This document shows positions 13,603-20,937 of a stretch of DNA of 24,536 nt, piece by piece. The notes beneath the pieces are model-generated. The model was not told the DNA's origin. It worked only from the letters and a program-made list of their open reading frames with translations, and did not search any database. Each line of letters begins with the position of its first letter. Position 1 is the stretch's first letter. Source of the stretch: an uncultured Clostridium sp. GTDB lineage: Bacteria; Bacillota; Clostridia; TANB77; CAG-508. Both the position numbers and the translations under genes were made by a program. The stretch lies in assembly GCA_946496115.1 (NCBI GenBank), contig CAMMFK010000011.1, positions 1 to 24,536 of the forward strand, read 5' to 3'.

Positions 13603-13639
13603 AAATATTAATTGTTTTTTGATTAAACAATTAATATTT
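13603..13639. repeat. 15-bp perfect inverted repeat between rsiV and MBOAT
   Basis: Arms 13603-13617 and 13625-13639 are perfectly complementary, AT-rich, with a 7-base loop. No T-run follows on the plus strand, so it may be a weak attenuator or an mRNA 3'-end stabiliser rather than a full terminator. Confidence 0.6.
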
Positions 13640-13656
13640 AATAAAGCTTAAGGTTT

Positions 13657-14745
13657 ATGGATAACCAAAAATCCAAATATAACAAGGAGAAATTACATAC
13701 AAAAGAAATGGTTTTTAGTAGCATAGTATTTTTATATATTTTTCTACCATTAATGCTTTTAATATATTTTATAGTACCAAAAAAATTCAAAAATCTAGTA
13801 ATGATAATAGCAAGTTTCATATTCTTTGCATGGGGAGAAATTAGATATATTCCTATTATGCTACTTCTTGCTGTAATGGACTATTGGTGCGGAAATAAAA
13901 TCAATCAAAACTGGGAAAACAAAAAGGATAAAAGAAAATATTTAATGATTGATATAACTGTAAATTTACTGATTTTGTTTTTCTTCAAATACGCAGATTT
14001 TATTATATCGAGTATTAATGGATTGTTTAGAATAAATATTCCACTACTTAATATACCTCTACCAATTGGTGTATCATTTAATACATTCCAGTCATTATCA
14101 TATATTATAGATGTATATAGAGGAACAGTAAAATGTGAAAAAAGTTTTTACAACTATTTAACATACACAACATTGTTCCCTCAAATAATAGCTGGACCAA
14201 TTGTAAGGTATGAAACAGTAGACGAAGAATTAGTAGATAAAAAAATCAGTATGGACAACTTCTCGTGCGGGATGAGAAGATTTATAGTTGGACTTGGAAA
14301 AAAAGTATTAATTGCTAATAATGTAGGGGTTTTGTGGAACGTTATTGAAAACGGAAATTTTAATGAGATGAGCAGCGTTTTAGCATGGCTTGGAATAATC
14401 TCATTTGCTTTACAAATATATTTTGATTTTAGTGGGTACTCAGATATGGCAATAGGACTTGCTAAAATCTTTGGTATGGATTTTGATGAGAACTTTAATT
14501 ATCCATATATAAGTAAAACTATTACAGAATTTTGGAGAAGATGGCATATAACTTTAAGCAGTTGGTTTAGAGATTACATCTATATACCACTTGGAGGAAA
14601 TAGAAAAGGTTTAGCTAAACAAATTAGAAATATTCTAATAGTTTGGGCACTTACACGGTGCCTGGCATGGAGCCTCATGGAACTTCGTTTTGTGGGGATT
14701 GTATTTTGGAATAATACTAATTATAGAAAAATTATTTCTGCTTAA
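13657..14745 (+). CDS. MBOAT O-acyltransferase, N-terminal part of a frameshifted gene
   Basis: The first 333 residues match a membrane-bound O-acyltransferase of the AlgI/DltB type: several membrane helices, PIGVSFNTFQSLSYIIDVYRG, FPQIIAGPI, YFDFSGYSDMAIG and FWRRWHITLSSWFRDYIYIPLGG. It would pass acetyl groups across the membrane for O-acetylation of cell-wall or surface glycan. After T333 (14655) one extra base shifts the frame, so the last 29 residues are nonsense. The correct frame resumes at 14657 with GAWHGASWNFVLW, which contains the catalytic histidine. The full protein would have about 531 residues, normal for the family. The start is uncertain: ATG 13657 has only AAGG upstream, and ATG 13708 (MVFSSIVF, the usual family N-terminus) has AAGGAG too far away. 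It is either a pseudogene or a sequencing error. Confidence 0.85.
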   Translation: MDNQKSKYNKEKLHTKEMVFSSIVFLYIFLPLMLLIYFIVPKKFKNLVMIIASFIFFAWGEIRYIPIMLLLAVMDYWCGNKINQNWENKKDKRKYLMIDITVNLLILFFFKYADFIISSINGLFRINIPLLNIPLPIGVSFNTFQSLSYIIDVYRGTVKCEKSFYNYLTYTTLFPQIIAGPIVRYETVDEELVDKKISMDNFSCGMRRFIVGLGKKVLIANNVGVLWNVIENGNFNEMSSVLAWLGIISFALQIYFDFSGYSDMAIGLAKIFGMDFDENFNYPYISKTITEFWRRWHITLSSWFRDYIYIPLGGNRKGLAKQIRNILIVWALTRCLAWSLMELRFVGIVFWNNTNYRKIISA

Positions 14746-15253
14746 AATAATAGCTAAAGCAGAAGAAAAGATTTCAAACTTGGAAAAAAATAATAAAGCT
14801 CTAGGAAAAATTTTAAGCATTATTTTGAGCGCATTTTCTCACATATATGCAATGTTTTTAGTTTTGATAGGATGGGTTATATTTGCATTTGAAGATTTAA
14901 GCAAAGTAGGAGTGTACTTAAGTTCAATGTTCAGATTGAACAATATAAGCTTTGTCAATTCAGAAGCAATATATTACTTGCAAAATTATTTTATCATAAT
15001 TATTGTTGGAATAATTTGCTCAATACCACTTAAAAATATTGCTATAAAAACAGTTGAAAAGATAAAGAAGATTAAAGCCGAAAAAACTAATGACACAGCA
15101 AATATAGCAACAGTAGTAAATAGCGAAGAAGAAATAAAGAAAAATAAATGGACAGGTGTAATTACTGGAGTTTTATGTGTTGGAATTTTAATTATTAGTA
15201 CAGCAAGCTTAGTAAATAATAGCTTTAATCCATTTTTGTATTTTAGATTTTAA
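14690..15253 (+). CDS. MBOAT O-acyltransferase, C-terminal part after the frameshift
   Basis: This is the continuation of the gene at 13657 in the +1 frame. The open frame can be read from 14657 (G-A-W-H-G-A-S-W-N-F); the first possible start is TTG at 14690, after the catalytic WHG, and it lacks a good ribosome site. It contributes the last membrane helices (LYFGIILIIEKLFL, then helices at about 50-70, 100-115 and 165-180 of this part) and the typical SFNPFLYFRF ending. Alone it has no active site. The good conservation of both parts suggests that the shift is recent or artificial. It is followed by the DHHW gene 67 bases later, its usual partner. Confidence 0.82.
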   Translation: MWGLYFGIILIIEKLFLLKIIAKAEEKISNLEKNNKALGKILSIILSAFSHIYAMFLVLIGWVIFAFEDLSKVGVYLSSMFRLNNISFVNSEAIYYLQNYFIIIIVGIICSIPLKNIAIKTVEKIKKIKAEKTNDTANIATVVNSEEEIKKNKWTGVITGVLCVGILIISTASLVNNSFNPFLYFRF

Positions 15254-15272
15254 AGCTATGAAAATTTAGTAA

Positions 15273-15294
15273 ATGGCTTTTTGCAAAAAGCCAT
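15273..15294. repeat. 22-bp perfect palindrome between MBOAT and DHHW genes
   Basis: ATGGCTTTTTG (15273-15283) and CAAAAAGCCAT (15284-15294) are complementary with no spacer. As RNA it makes a compact hairpin, but it is followed by an A-rich rather than U-rich tract, so termination is doubtful. Confidence 0.7.
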
Positions 15295-15320
15295 AAAATA
15301 ATTTTAATAAAGGATAAAAA

Positions 15321-16451
15321 ATGAAAAATAAGATATTCTTTCTAATATTTGTAACAGTATGGGTAATCATAGTAATACTAAATTTTGTATTACCAAAAAG
15401 CGATTTTTCAGAACAAGAAAATAGAATGTATGCTACAATACCAAGATTTTCATTTAAAAGTTTTGTAAATGGAGAATACTTGGATGGTGTTAATGACTAT
15501 GTAAATGACCACTTTGCTTTTAGAGATACATTCTTAAAAATAAACTCTTGGTGGGAAATAAATGTACTTGGTAAAAAAGAGATTAATGACGTATATGTAG
15601 GACAGGACTCATATTTGTTTGAAAAATTTGAATTTGGTGAAGAAGAAAAAACAACATTAAATAGCAATACTAAAATAATATCCGATTTTGCACAAAAAAT
15701 GAATGAGCAAAATATAAAAACATATTTTATACTTGTGCCTAATTCTATTTATATAAATAGCGATAAATTGCCAGAAAATGTGCAAGCTCCAAATCAAGAA
15801 GAGATAATTAACATTGCATATAGCAATACGAAAAATACAGTTAATGTAGATGTAGAAAAATCTTTATTAAATGAAAATAAAAATCAGCAATTGTACTTTA
15901 AAACAGACCATCATATGAATAGTGATGGAGCATATGTGGTATACAAAGAGCTTTGCAAATCTGCAAATATAGAAGCAGTACCAACAACTGATTTTAATAA
16001 AGTAAAAGTAACAAGTGATTTCTTAGGAACTTTTGATTCAAAAGCACAAATATGGAATCAAAAACCAGACGAAATCTATGTATATCAAAATGAAAACAAT
16101 ATGAATATAAAAGAAGCAATTTATGATACTCAAAACACACAAAGTATATTTAATGAAGAATTTTTATTAACCAAAGACAAATATTCATATTTCCTAAATG
16201 GAAATAACAGTAGAGCGATTATAAAAACGAATGTGAATAATGATAGAAAATTATTAGTAGTGAAAGATTCATATGCACATATAATGTCACAGTTTTTATG
16301 CCAAAATTATTCAGAAGTTCACTTTTTAGACCCAAGATATACAGCATTTGATTATGAACAATATGCAAAGGAAAATGGCATTACAGATGTATTATTTTTA
16401 TATAATGTGTCAAATTTTGTAGAAGATAATAATTTGAGGAAAATTAGTTGA
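15321..16451 (+). CDS. DHHW/AlgX-like membrane-anchored protein
   Basis: A 376-residue protein with an N-terminal membrane anchor (about 5-24) and an extracellular SGNH-like domain. The signature at 195-204 is TDHHMNSDGA, where most relatives have DHHW, so the Trp is replaced by Met (M199) while D196 and both His residues stay. VYVGQDSYLF at about 91-100 and the VVKDSYAHIM segment near 313 are further family landmarks. DHHW and AlgJ/AlgX-type proteins work with MBOAT transporters in O-acetylation of polysaccharides. The start has AAAGGA about 7 bases upstream. It lies directly after the frameshifted MBOAT gene. If that gene is really dead, this protein lacks its local acetyl donor. Confidence 0.88.
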   Translation: MKNKIFFLIFVTVWVIIVILNFVLPKSDFSEQENRMYATIPRFSFKSFVNGEYLDGVNDYVNDHFAFRDTFLKINSWWEINVLGKKEINDVYVGQDSYLFEKFEFGEEEKTTLNSNTKIISDFAQKMNEQNIKTYFILVPNSIYINSDKLPENVQAPNQEEIINIAYSNTKNTVNVDVEKSLLNENKNQQLYFKTDHHMNSDGAYVVYKELCKSANIEAVPTTDFNKVKVTSDFLGTFDSKAQIWNQKPDEIYVYQNENNMNIKEAIYDTQNTQSIFNEEFLLTKDKYSYFLNGNNSRAIIKTNVNNDRKLLVVKDSYAHIMSQFLCQNYSEVHFLDPRYTAFDYEQYAKENGITDVLFLYNVSNFVEDNNLRKIS

Positions 16452-16453
16452 AA

Positions 16454-16515
16454 TTGCAAAAGTAAATATTTTAAATATTTCTTTTCCTCACAAGAGGGTT
16501 CTTTTTCTTTTGCAA
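16454..16515 (+). terminator. Possible terminator after DHHW gene
   Basis: TTGCAAAAG (16454-16462) and CTTTTGCAA (16507-16515) form an outer stem. Inside it CCTC/GAGG (16486-16497) with a GTTCTTTTTCTTTT tail may act as a weak terminator. The structure is irregular. Confidence 0.4.
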
Positions 16516-16530
16516 ATTAGCGAAAAACTA

Positions 16531-16559
16531 TTGACTTGAATGAGCAAAGATTTTATAAT
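16531..16559 (+). promoter_or_regulatory. Promoter of dinD copy 2
   Basis: TTGACT (16531-16536), 17-base spacer, TATAAT (16554-16559). The surroundings (CGAAAAACT before -35, GAGCAAAGA in the spacer, GATATTTAGTTAAT after -10) closely match the copy 1 promoter. Confidence 0.8.
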
Positions 16560-16783
16560 GATATTTAGTTAATAAAAATAAAAAGTGGAGGTGAAATTAT
16601 TGAAAAATATTGATAAAAATAGTGCGTCATTTGAAGAAATAAAACATATTGATGAAAACGGTGTTGAATTTTGGTATGCAAGGGAGTTGCAAAGTGTTTT
16701 AGATTATAAAGAATGGAGAAAATTTGACGGTGTAATTCAAAGAGCGATAAAAGCATGCGAAAACAGTAATATCAATGCTTCAG

Positions 16784-16811
16784 ACCATTTTGTCGGCGCC
16801 GACAAAATGGT
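16784..16811. repeat. 28-bp perfect palindrome inside dinD copy 2
   Basis: The core TGTCGGCGCCGACA is the same as in copy 1, extended on both sides (ACCATTT left, AAATGGT right) to 28 perfectly symmetric bases. It lies at the codons for D-H-F-V-G-A-D-K-M-V. Confidence 0.92.
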
Positions 16812-17120
16812 GTCAATTGGTTCAGGAGCAACTAGAAAACAAATAGACTACAAACTAACTCGTTATGCTTGTTACTTAATAGCACAAAATGGAGATAGTA
16901 GAAAAAGAGTCATTGCTCTTGCACAAACATATTTCGCAGTTCAAACTAGAAAGCAAGAAATTAGTGAAAACGAATACCGTTTGCTAACAGAAGATGAAAA
17001 AAGATTTTATCAAAGAGATTTAACTAGAAAAGGCAATTATTCACTTAATCAAACTGCCAAAAAGGCAGGTGTTAAAAATTTTGATAAATTTCACAATAGC
17101 GGTTATAAAGGTTTATACAA

Positions 17121-17159
17121 GGAGCACTACCAACAAGGACAAGTATTGGTATGTGCTCC
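17121..17159. repeat. Terminal hairpin at left end of transposon
   Basis: GGAGCAC-TACCAA (17121-17133) pairs with TTGGTA-T-GTGCTCC (17146-17159) with one bulged base. It begins exactly at the junction and lies just beyond the tnpX stop. It could be part of the TnpX recognition site or a terminator for tnpX, though the tail on the minus strand is not U-rich. Confidence 0.7.
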
Positions 17160-17180
17160 ATTACTTTAAAATAGTACAGA

Positions 17181-18848
17181 TTAAGCTGTTTTTATTTTTT
17201 TGATACTTTCCTGAAAAGCATTTTCTAGCTCATATTCATTTAGTGGAATATTTATAATTCCAATCCCATTATAGTAAATGTCTATTTGTTGAGTCGGTTT
17301 ACCATTTACCTTTTCTGATTGATATACATATATTTTATCAATCAATTCATTTATAATTTCTGGTGTAAGTTCTGAAATTTCAGTGTATTGTTTTACTTTA
17401 CTAACAAAAGATGTTAAATCTAGTTCTTGCTGTTTAGTTGTATCGAGCTTATTAGCTAATTCTTTAACTTTACTTTTAAGTTCTTTTTGTTCTTTTTCAT
17501 AATTTAATGATAGAGTAGTAAATCTTTCATCTGTAATTTTGCCAGAAATATTATCTTCGTAAATATGCTGTATCAAGTTATCAATATCTTTTATTCGATT
17601 TTCATATTGTGATAATAATTTTTTGTTTATGCTATCTATTTTTTTCTGTTCTTCAAGTGAAGTCTCAAGTTTTTGCTTTATGAATAAATCTTCATAAGAA
17701 CGTATATAAGATAGGACTTGTTTTATATTTTCTAAAACTAATTCTTTTAATATATGCTCTCTAATAGTATGGCTTGTACATGATTTAGAAGAAGTATTTT
17801 TATATTTTGAGCATCTATAAAAATGTCTGTTTTCTGTATAACTTCTCGAAGTACAATAATATAATTTTGAGCCACAATCTTTACAAAATAGATGTCCTGA
17901 AAATATATTTATTTTACCAATCTTAGTAGGGCGTTGACTATTTTCTCGAATGCGTTGTACTGTATTCCAAGTTTCTTTATCAATGATAGGCTCATGTGTA
18001 TTTTTAAAGATTTTCCATTGTTCTTTTGGAAAATAAATTTTACTTTTATCTTTAAAAGATTTAGTAGTACCTTTAAAATTTACTGTATCTCCAATATATT
18101 CTTGTCTGAATAAGATGTCATATATAGACCTATCTTGCCAACAATATTTGACTTCAGATATATGATAATTGCATAAGCCATGGATTGCTTTATATTCTTT
18201 TGGAGTTGGAACTTTTTCCTGTTTTAATATATTACATATTTGATGAGTTCCATATCCTTGAATACATAAATCATATATTCTTCTCACTATTTCTGCAGCT
18301 GGTTCATCTATAATCCATTTAGTTTTATCTAAAGGATCTTTTTTATAACCATACGGTACATTAACAGTTAAAGGTATTCCAGCATTTCCTTTATTTTTAA
18401 ATACTGTTCTAACTTTTTGACTTGTGTTTTTAGCATGCATTTCGTTAAACCAATCTTGTATAGGAAGAAAATCATTAAGTCCTTTATCAGTATCAATATT
18501 GTCCATTATAGCAATATATCTAATATTTAGTCTAATAAAATCTTCTTCTAATAATTGACCTACTATAAGTCTATTTCTACCAAGCCTTGAATGGTCTTTT
18601 ACTATAATTGTTCCAATATGTCCTTGCTTTGCAAGTTCCATCATTTCAACGAATGCAGGTCTTGTAAAACTTGTTCCAGAATACCCATCATCTACAAAGA
18701 ATTTAGTATTTATAAAATGATTATCTTTAGCATATTTACTTAAAATTGATTTTTGATTTTTAATACTATTGCTTTCTCCTAGCTGTTCATCATCTCTTGA
18801 TAAACGGCAGTATAAAGCAGTTATTTTTTCGTTATTTGACTGTCCCAT
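17181..18848 (-). CDS. tnpX: Large serine recombinase TnpX/TndX-like
   Basis: A 555-residue large serine recombinase. The catalytic domain (1-150) begins ITALYCRLSRDDE with nucleophile S17, followed by DDGYSGTSF-RP (R63) and KDHSRLGRN (R88, R91). The recombinase domain follows (about 165-290, from YGYKKDP). A zinc ribbon with C322-x2-C325 and C346/C357 comes next, then a long coiled coil (about 385-480) and a C-terminal DUF4368-type end (ELIDKIYVYQSEKVNG...). This is the organisation of TnpX of Tn4451 and TndX of Tn5397, which cut at a 2-bp core to excise and insert the element without other factors. The start ATG has AAAGGAG 7 bases upstream. It has its own promoter at 18919-18947. Confidence 0.95.
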   Translation of the reverse strand: MGQSNNEKITALYCRLSRDDEQLGESNSIKNQKSILSKYAKDNHFINTKFFVDDGYSGTSFTRPAFVEMMELAKQGHIGTIIVKDHSRLGRNRLIVGQLLEEDFIRLNIRYIAIMDNIDTDKGLNDFLPIQDWFNEMHAKNTSQKVRTVFKNKGNAGIPLTVNVPYGYKKDPLDKTKWIIDEPAAEIVRRIYDLCIQGYGTHQICNILKQEKVPTPKEYKAIHGLCNYHISEVKYCWQDRSIYDILFRQEYIGDTVNFKGTTKSFKDKSKIYFPKEQWKIFKNTHEPIIDKETWNTVQRIRENSQRPTKIGKINIFSGHLFCKDCGSKLYYCTSRSYTENRHFYRCSKYKNTSSKSCTSHTIREHILKELVLENIKQVLSYIRSYEDLFIKQKLETSLEEQKKIDSINKKLLSQYENRIKDIDNLIQHIYEDNISGKITDERFTTLSLNYEKEQKELKSKVKELANKLDTTKQQELDLTSFVSKVKQYTEISELTPEIINELIDKIYVYQSEKVNGKPTQQIDIYYNGIGIINIPLNEYELENAFQESIKKIKTA

Positions 18849-18918
18849 AACAACTCCTTTCCTTTAGACAGCCGAATAAGATATAAAATGTTACAAAGTT
18901 TTAATTTGTAGTGTTCAC

Positions 18919-18947
18919 ATAATACCATATTCGTTTTTATAGTTCAA
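18919..18947 (-). promoter_or_regulatory. Promoter of tnpX
   Basis: On the minus strand TTGAAC (18947-18942), 17-base spacer, TATTAT (18924-18919), about 70 bases upstream of the tnpX start. tnpX can thus be expressed apart from mobV and tnpW. Confidence 0.65.
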
Positions 18948-18954
18948 GTGATTC

Positions 18955-19221
18955 TTAAGATTTTTTTGTTAGTCTAAAAAATTTATTTAGAATGCTTTCT
19001 TCAGCATTTACATCAAAGTGAGTATTTACTTTGTATATTGTGCCGTTTATTTCTTTTTCAAAGTTCAACTTTTGCTCATTACAATAGTTATCTCTAAAAT
19101 ATTGTAATCTTTCTTCTTTAGTCATTTTACTTAATTTTTCGTAATATTCTTTCTTTAGATTTTCTACATATTCATATTCTTCATTTGTTAACTCTAATCT
19201 ATAAACTATATTATCTTGCAT
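18955..19221 (-). CDS. tnpW: Transposon-encoded TnpW-like small protein
   Basis: An 88-residue protein. The C-terminal part, INGTIYKVNTHFDVNAEESI followed by LNKFFRL, has the pattern of TnpW-type proteins of Tn4451-like elements (a G-T-Y-V segment, then ...E....K..RL...). The N-terminal part is a charged helix. The ATG at 19221 is preceded at 9 bases by AAGGAGGG; the longer open frame back to 19329 has no such site and overlaps mobV, so the short start is better. The gene overlaps the end of mobV by 11 bases and is probably translated from the mobV mRNA. Its function is unknown. Confidence 0.75.
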   Translation of the reverse strand: MQDNIVYRLELTNEEYEYVENLKKEYYEKLSKMTKEERLQYFRDNYCNEQKLNFEKEINGTIYKVNTHFDVNAEESILNKFFRLTKKS

Positions 19222-20497
19222 CTCTGTCAGCCCTCCTTTTCTTGTATTCAGGAGAGTTCTTTTGTTTCTGTTTTTCAAGTCTTGCTTCTTCACGAGCTTT
19301 TCTTTCAGCTTGTATTTTTTCTTGTTCAAGTCTTTGCTTTTCTAATTCGTCTTTTTTTTCTTCATCAAATAGACTTTTAAAGAAATTTGTAACTTTTTGT
19401 GGTGCAAGTTTTATAGCATGAAAATAATCTTTTGTTTTTTCTATAATATCATCATATAGGGATTTCCACTTATCCACTGCATTTCTTAAATTATCAATTC
19501 TGTTATTAAGCTCATATATTTCTTTATTTGCAACAATTCCTTTTTTAGCATATTCAGTTAAATTCTCATAATCTTTTTGTTCTAGTTCAATTTTTTTAGA
19601 GAATTTTTTTTGCTTTCCTAAATTAGTAATATCTTTGATTTGTTTATCATACTTCATATACTCATTATAGGAAATTTCTTTTTCTTTAACTTTATTTGTA
19701 ATTCTTTCTAATCTTTCAGTATCTTTTTTAATTTTAAACTGCAAATCATCTAAATGTTCTTGATTACTACCTTTTACACCACGAACAAAGTTCTTATATC
19801 CACTATCAGACATATACTTGAAAAATCTATCTTGTAATAAACTGTAAGATTTAATTAAAACTGCTTTTCCATTTTTATCATATACAGGTTTGCCCTGATT
19901 ATCTAATACTTGCTCTGATTTCCACTTATTGCTGTGGCTTACTTGATTGATTACTTCTTTTGTAGTTCCAATCAAAGATTTATCTTCACATTTCTTCGTC
20001 CATTTTACTTCTTTTCTAACAACAGGAAGTGCTACAACATGCAAATGATAATGATATATAGGTTTTCCATATTCTTCTGATAAAGCTGTATTTAGTTCAT
20101 CTGCATGCATTACTGCGGATATAATATTATTGGTTCCCATTTCTTGCTCAGCAAAGTGAAATGCTTTCTCATAAAATTCTTTTGCAAATTCATAACCACC
20201 ATTTTTTTCAAAATAGTCTGAGTTAATATCAAATATGAGTTCATCAAATAACTTTGCATCCTTTTTTAATCCTCTTAATGATACTTGTCCACTGTCAATT
20301 AACTCTTTCAATTTTTCATTATAGGTAGTTTCACATCTTTTGTAATGTATATTGTTTGGTGTTTGAGTTAAATCAACATTCATATTAGAATATGATTTAT
20401 TTTTTCTTTCGTTGTGTCTTTCAGCTTTAGTAATACTTGTTTTAGTATAAGTTTCTACTCTAGCTACTGAATAATTTGTTGTTTTAGTCTTTTCCAA
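19211..20497 (-). CDS. mobV: MobV-family relaxase (plasmid recombination/mobilization protein)
   Basis: A 428-residue MOBV relaxase. Motif I is RHNER (H28-N29-E30-R31) and the metal-binding motif III is H131-A-D-E134 followed by HYHLH (H149, H151, H153), as in Pre/MobM and TnpZ. The second half is a long coiled coil (about 245-340) with a very basic, Gln/Glu-rich C-terminus. It nicks the element at oriT and pilots the strand through a conjugative pore supplied by another element. The start is TTG at 20497, with AAAGGG 7 bases upstream; no ATG fits. The predicted oriT lies 60-140 bases upstream of the start, as usual for MOBV systems. It is followed by tnpW. Confidence 0.93.
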   Translation of the reverse strand: MEKTKTTNYSVARVETYTKTSITKAERHNERKNKSYSNMNVDLTQTPNNIHYKRCETTYNEKLKELIDSGQVSLRGLKKDAKLFDELIFDINSDYFEKNGGYEFAKEFYEKAFHFAEQEMGTNNIISAVMHADELNTALSEEYGKPIYHYHLHVVALPVVRKEVKWTKKCEDKSLIGTTKEVINQVSHSNKWKSEQVLDNQGKPVYDKNGKAVLIKSYSLLQDRFFKYMSDSGYKNFVRGVKGSNQEHLDDLQFKIKKDTERLERITNKVKEKEISYNEYMKYDKQIKDITNLGKQKKFSKKIELEQKDYENLTEYAKKGIVANKEIYELNNRIDNLRNAVDKWKSLYDDIIEKTKDYFHAIKLAPQKVTNFFKSLFDEEKKDELEKQRLEQEKIQAERKAREEARLEKQKQKNSPEYKKRRADRDAR

Positions 20498-20539
20498 TAT
20501 ATTTCCCTTTCTGTAGGTAGCAAGTAGCGACCGAAGGGA

Positions 20540-20632
20540 GCTGTTACATAACTTTCTAACGAAAGTATGTAACCCACTATGACACTTTCAAAACTTCGTT
20601 TTGGAAAGATGTCAGTGGGCTCCTAGCGGAGG
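20540..20632 (-). other. Predicted origin of transfer (oriT) of MOBV type
   Basis: On the minus strand TAGTGGG/TTACATACTTTC (20579-20561) closely resembles the pMV158 MobM nick region TAGTGTG/TTATACTTTA, so the predicted nick is between 20573 and 20572. On one side of it GAAAG-TATGTAAC pairs with GTTACATA-CTTTC (one bulge, 20543-20573). On the other side a long imperfect hairpin (about 20573-20619) of CCCACT...GTGGG type forms with a TTCG loop. A third short GCTCC/GGAGGGC stem lies near 20619-20635. Confidence 0.7.
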
Positions 20633-20635
20633 GCT

Positions 20636-20670
20636 CATAAATTATCTAATTTTACAATAGATAATTTATG
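20636..20670. repeat. 13-bp perfect inverted repeat
   Basis: CATAAATTATCTA (20636-20648) and TAGATAATTTATG (20658-20670) flank a 9-base loop. It is followed by a TTGGC-TTT-GCCAA mini-hairpin (20671-20683). No gene is seen here. Confidence 0.75.
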
Positions 20671-20728
20671 TTGGCTTTGCCAAAGCAAAAGGATATATTT
20701 AATATCATTCATATATTCTTTTGCTCAT

Positions 20729-20774
20729 CTTAACAATTTATTTACATACCAAAATAAATTGTTAAGCTCTTTTT
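20729..20774 (+). terminator. Strong intrinsic terminator in gene-free region
   Basis: Two perfect 15-base arms, CTTAACAATTTATTT (20729-20743) and its complement (20752-20766), with an 8-base loop, followed by CTCTTTTTG. It points rightward, although no coding gene ends there. It may stop transcripts that leave the oriT region, or end an unrecognised small RNA. Confidence 0.75.
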
Positions 20775-20776
20775 GT

Positions 20777-20937
20777 TATGTATAAATAGAGAGGGTAGAA
20801 AATTATACATACAAAAAGACCATAAGCGATATACCAATACTCTATTTACCTACATGAGTACAATTTTAAGAAGCTCAAACAAAATTTGAGTTTTAAATAT
20901 GTACTCATTTTTTAGTGTGTATGTAAATAGAATATTG
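20777..20937. repeat. Long branched inverted repeat in gene-free region of transposon
   Basis: A first small stem pairs TATGTATAA (20777-20785) with TTATACATA (20803-20811). Then a nested hairpin spans 20835-20937: a 15-bp stem with one mismatch (20835-20849/20923-20937), TACA/TGTA, TGAGTACA/TGTACTCA (20855-20862/20900-20907) and an inner CTCAAA/TTTGAG (20874-20879/20885-20890). The rest of the gene-free stretch (20938-21178) is AT-rich with only short repeats such as TCGCA/TGCGA near 21031-21048. Confidence 0.75.

Larger units (their letters stand above)
16600..17169 (+). pseudogene. dinD: dinD copy 2, truncated by transposon insertion
   Basis: The first 173 codons (to G-L-Y near 17118) are almost the same as copy 1 apart from a short diverged stretch around 75-85, where copy 2 has the more typical MVSIGSGA and copy 1 has TIKMPKGA. 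Then homology stops abruptly at about 17120 and 16 foreign codons follow to the stop at 17167-17169. The missing 95 C-terminal residues are not found elsewhere in the window. The break coincides with the outer end of the tnpX element, so the element inserted here. The start is TTG at 16600 with GGAGG 8 bases upstream, as in copy 1; the in-frame GTG at 16585 overlaps the Shine-Dalgarno region. Probably non-functional, though a Bro-N-only product could still bind DNA. Confidence 0.88.

Noticed and set aside
19185..19421. Plus-strand open frame of 78 codons
   Set aside because: Antisense to mobV/tnpW, hydrophobic only because it mirrors Lys/Glu-rich codons.
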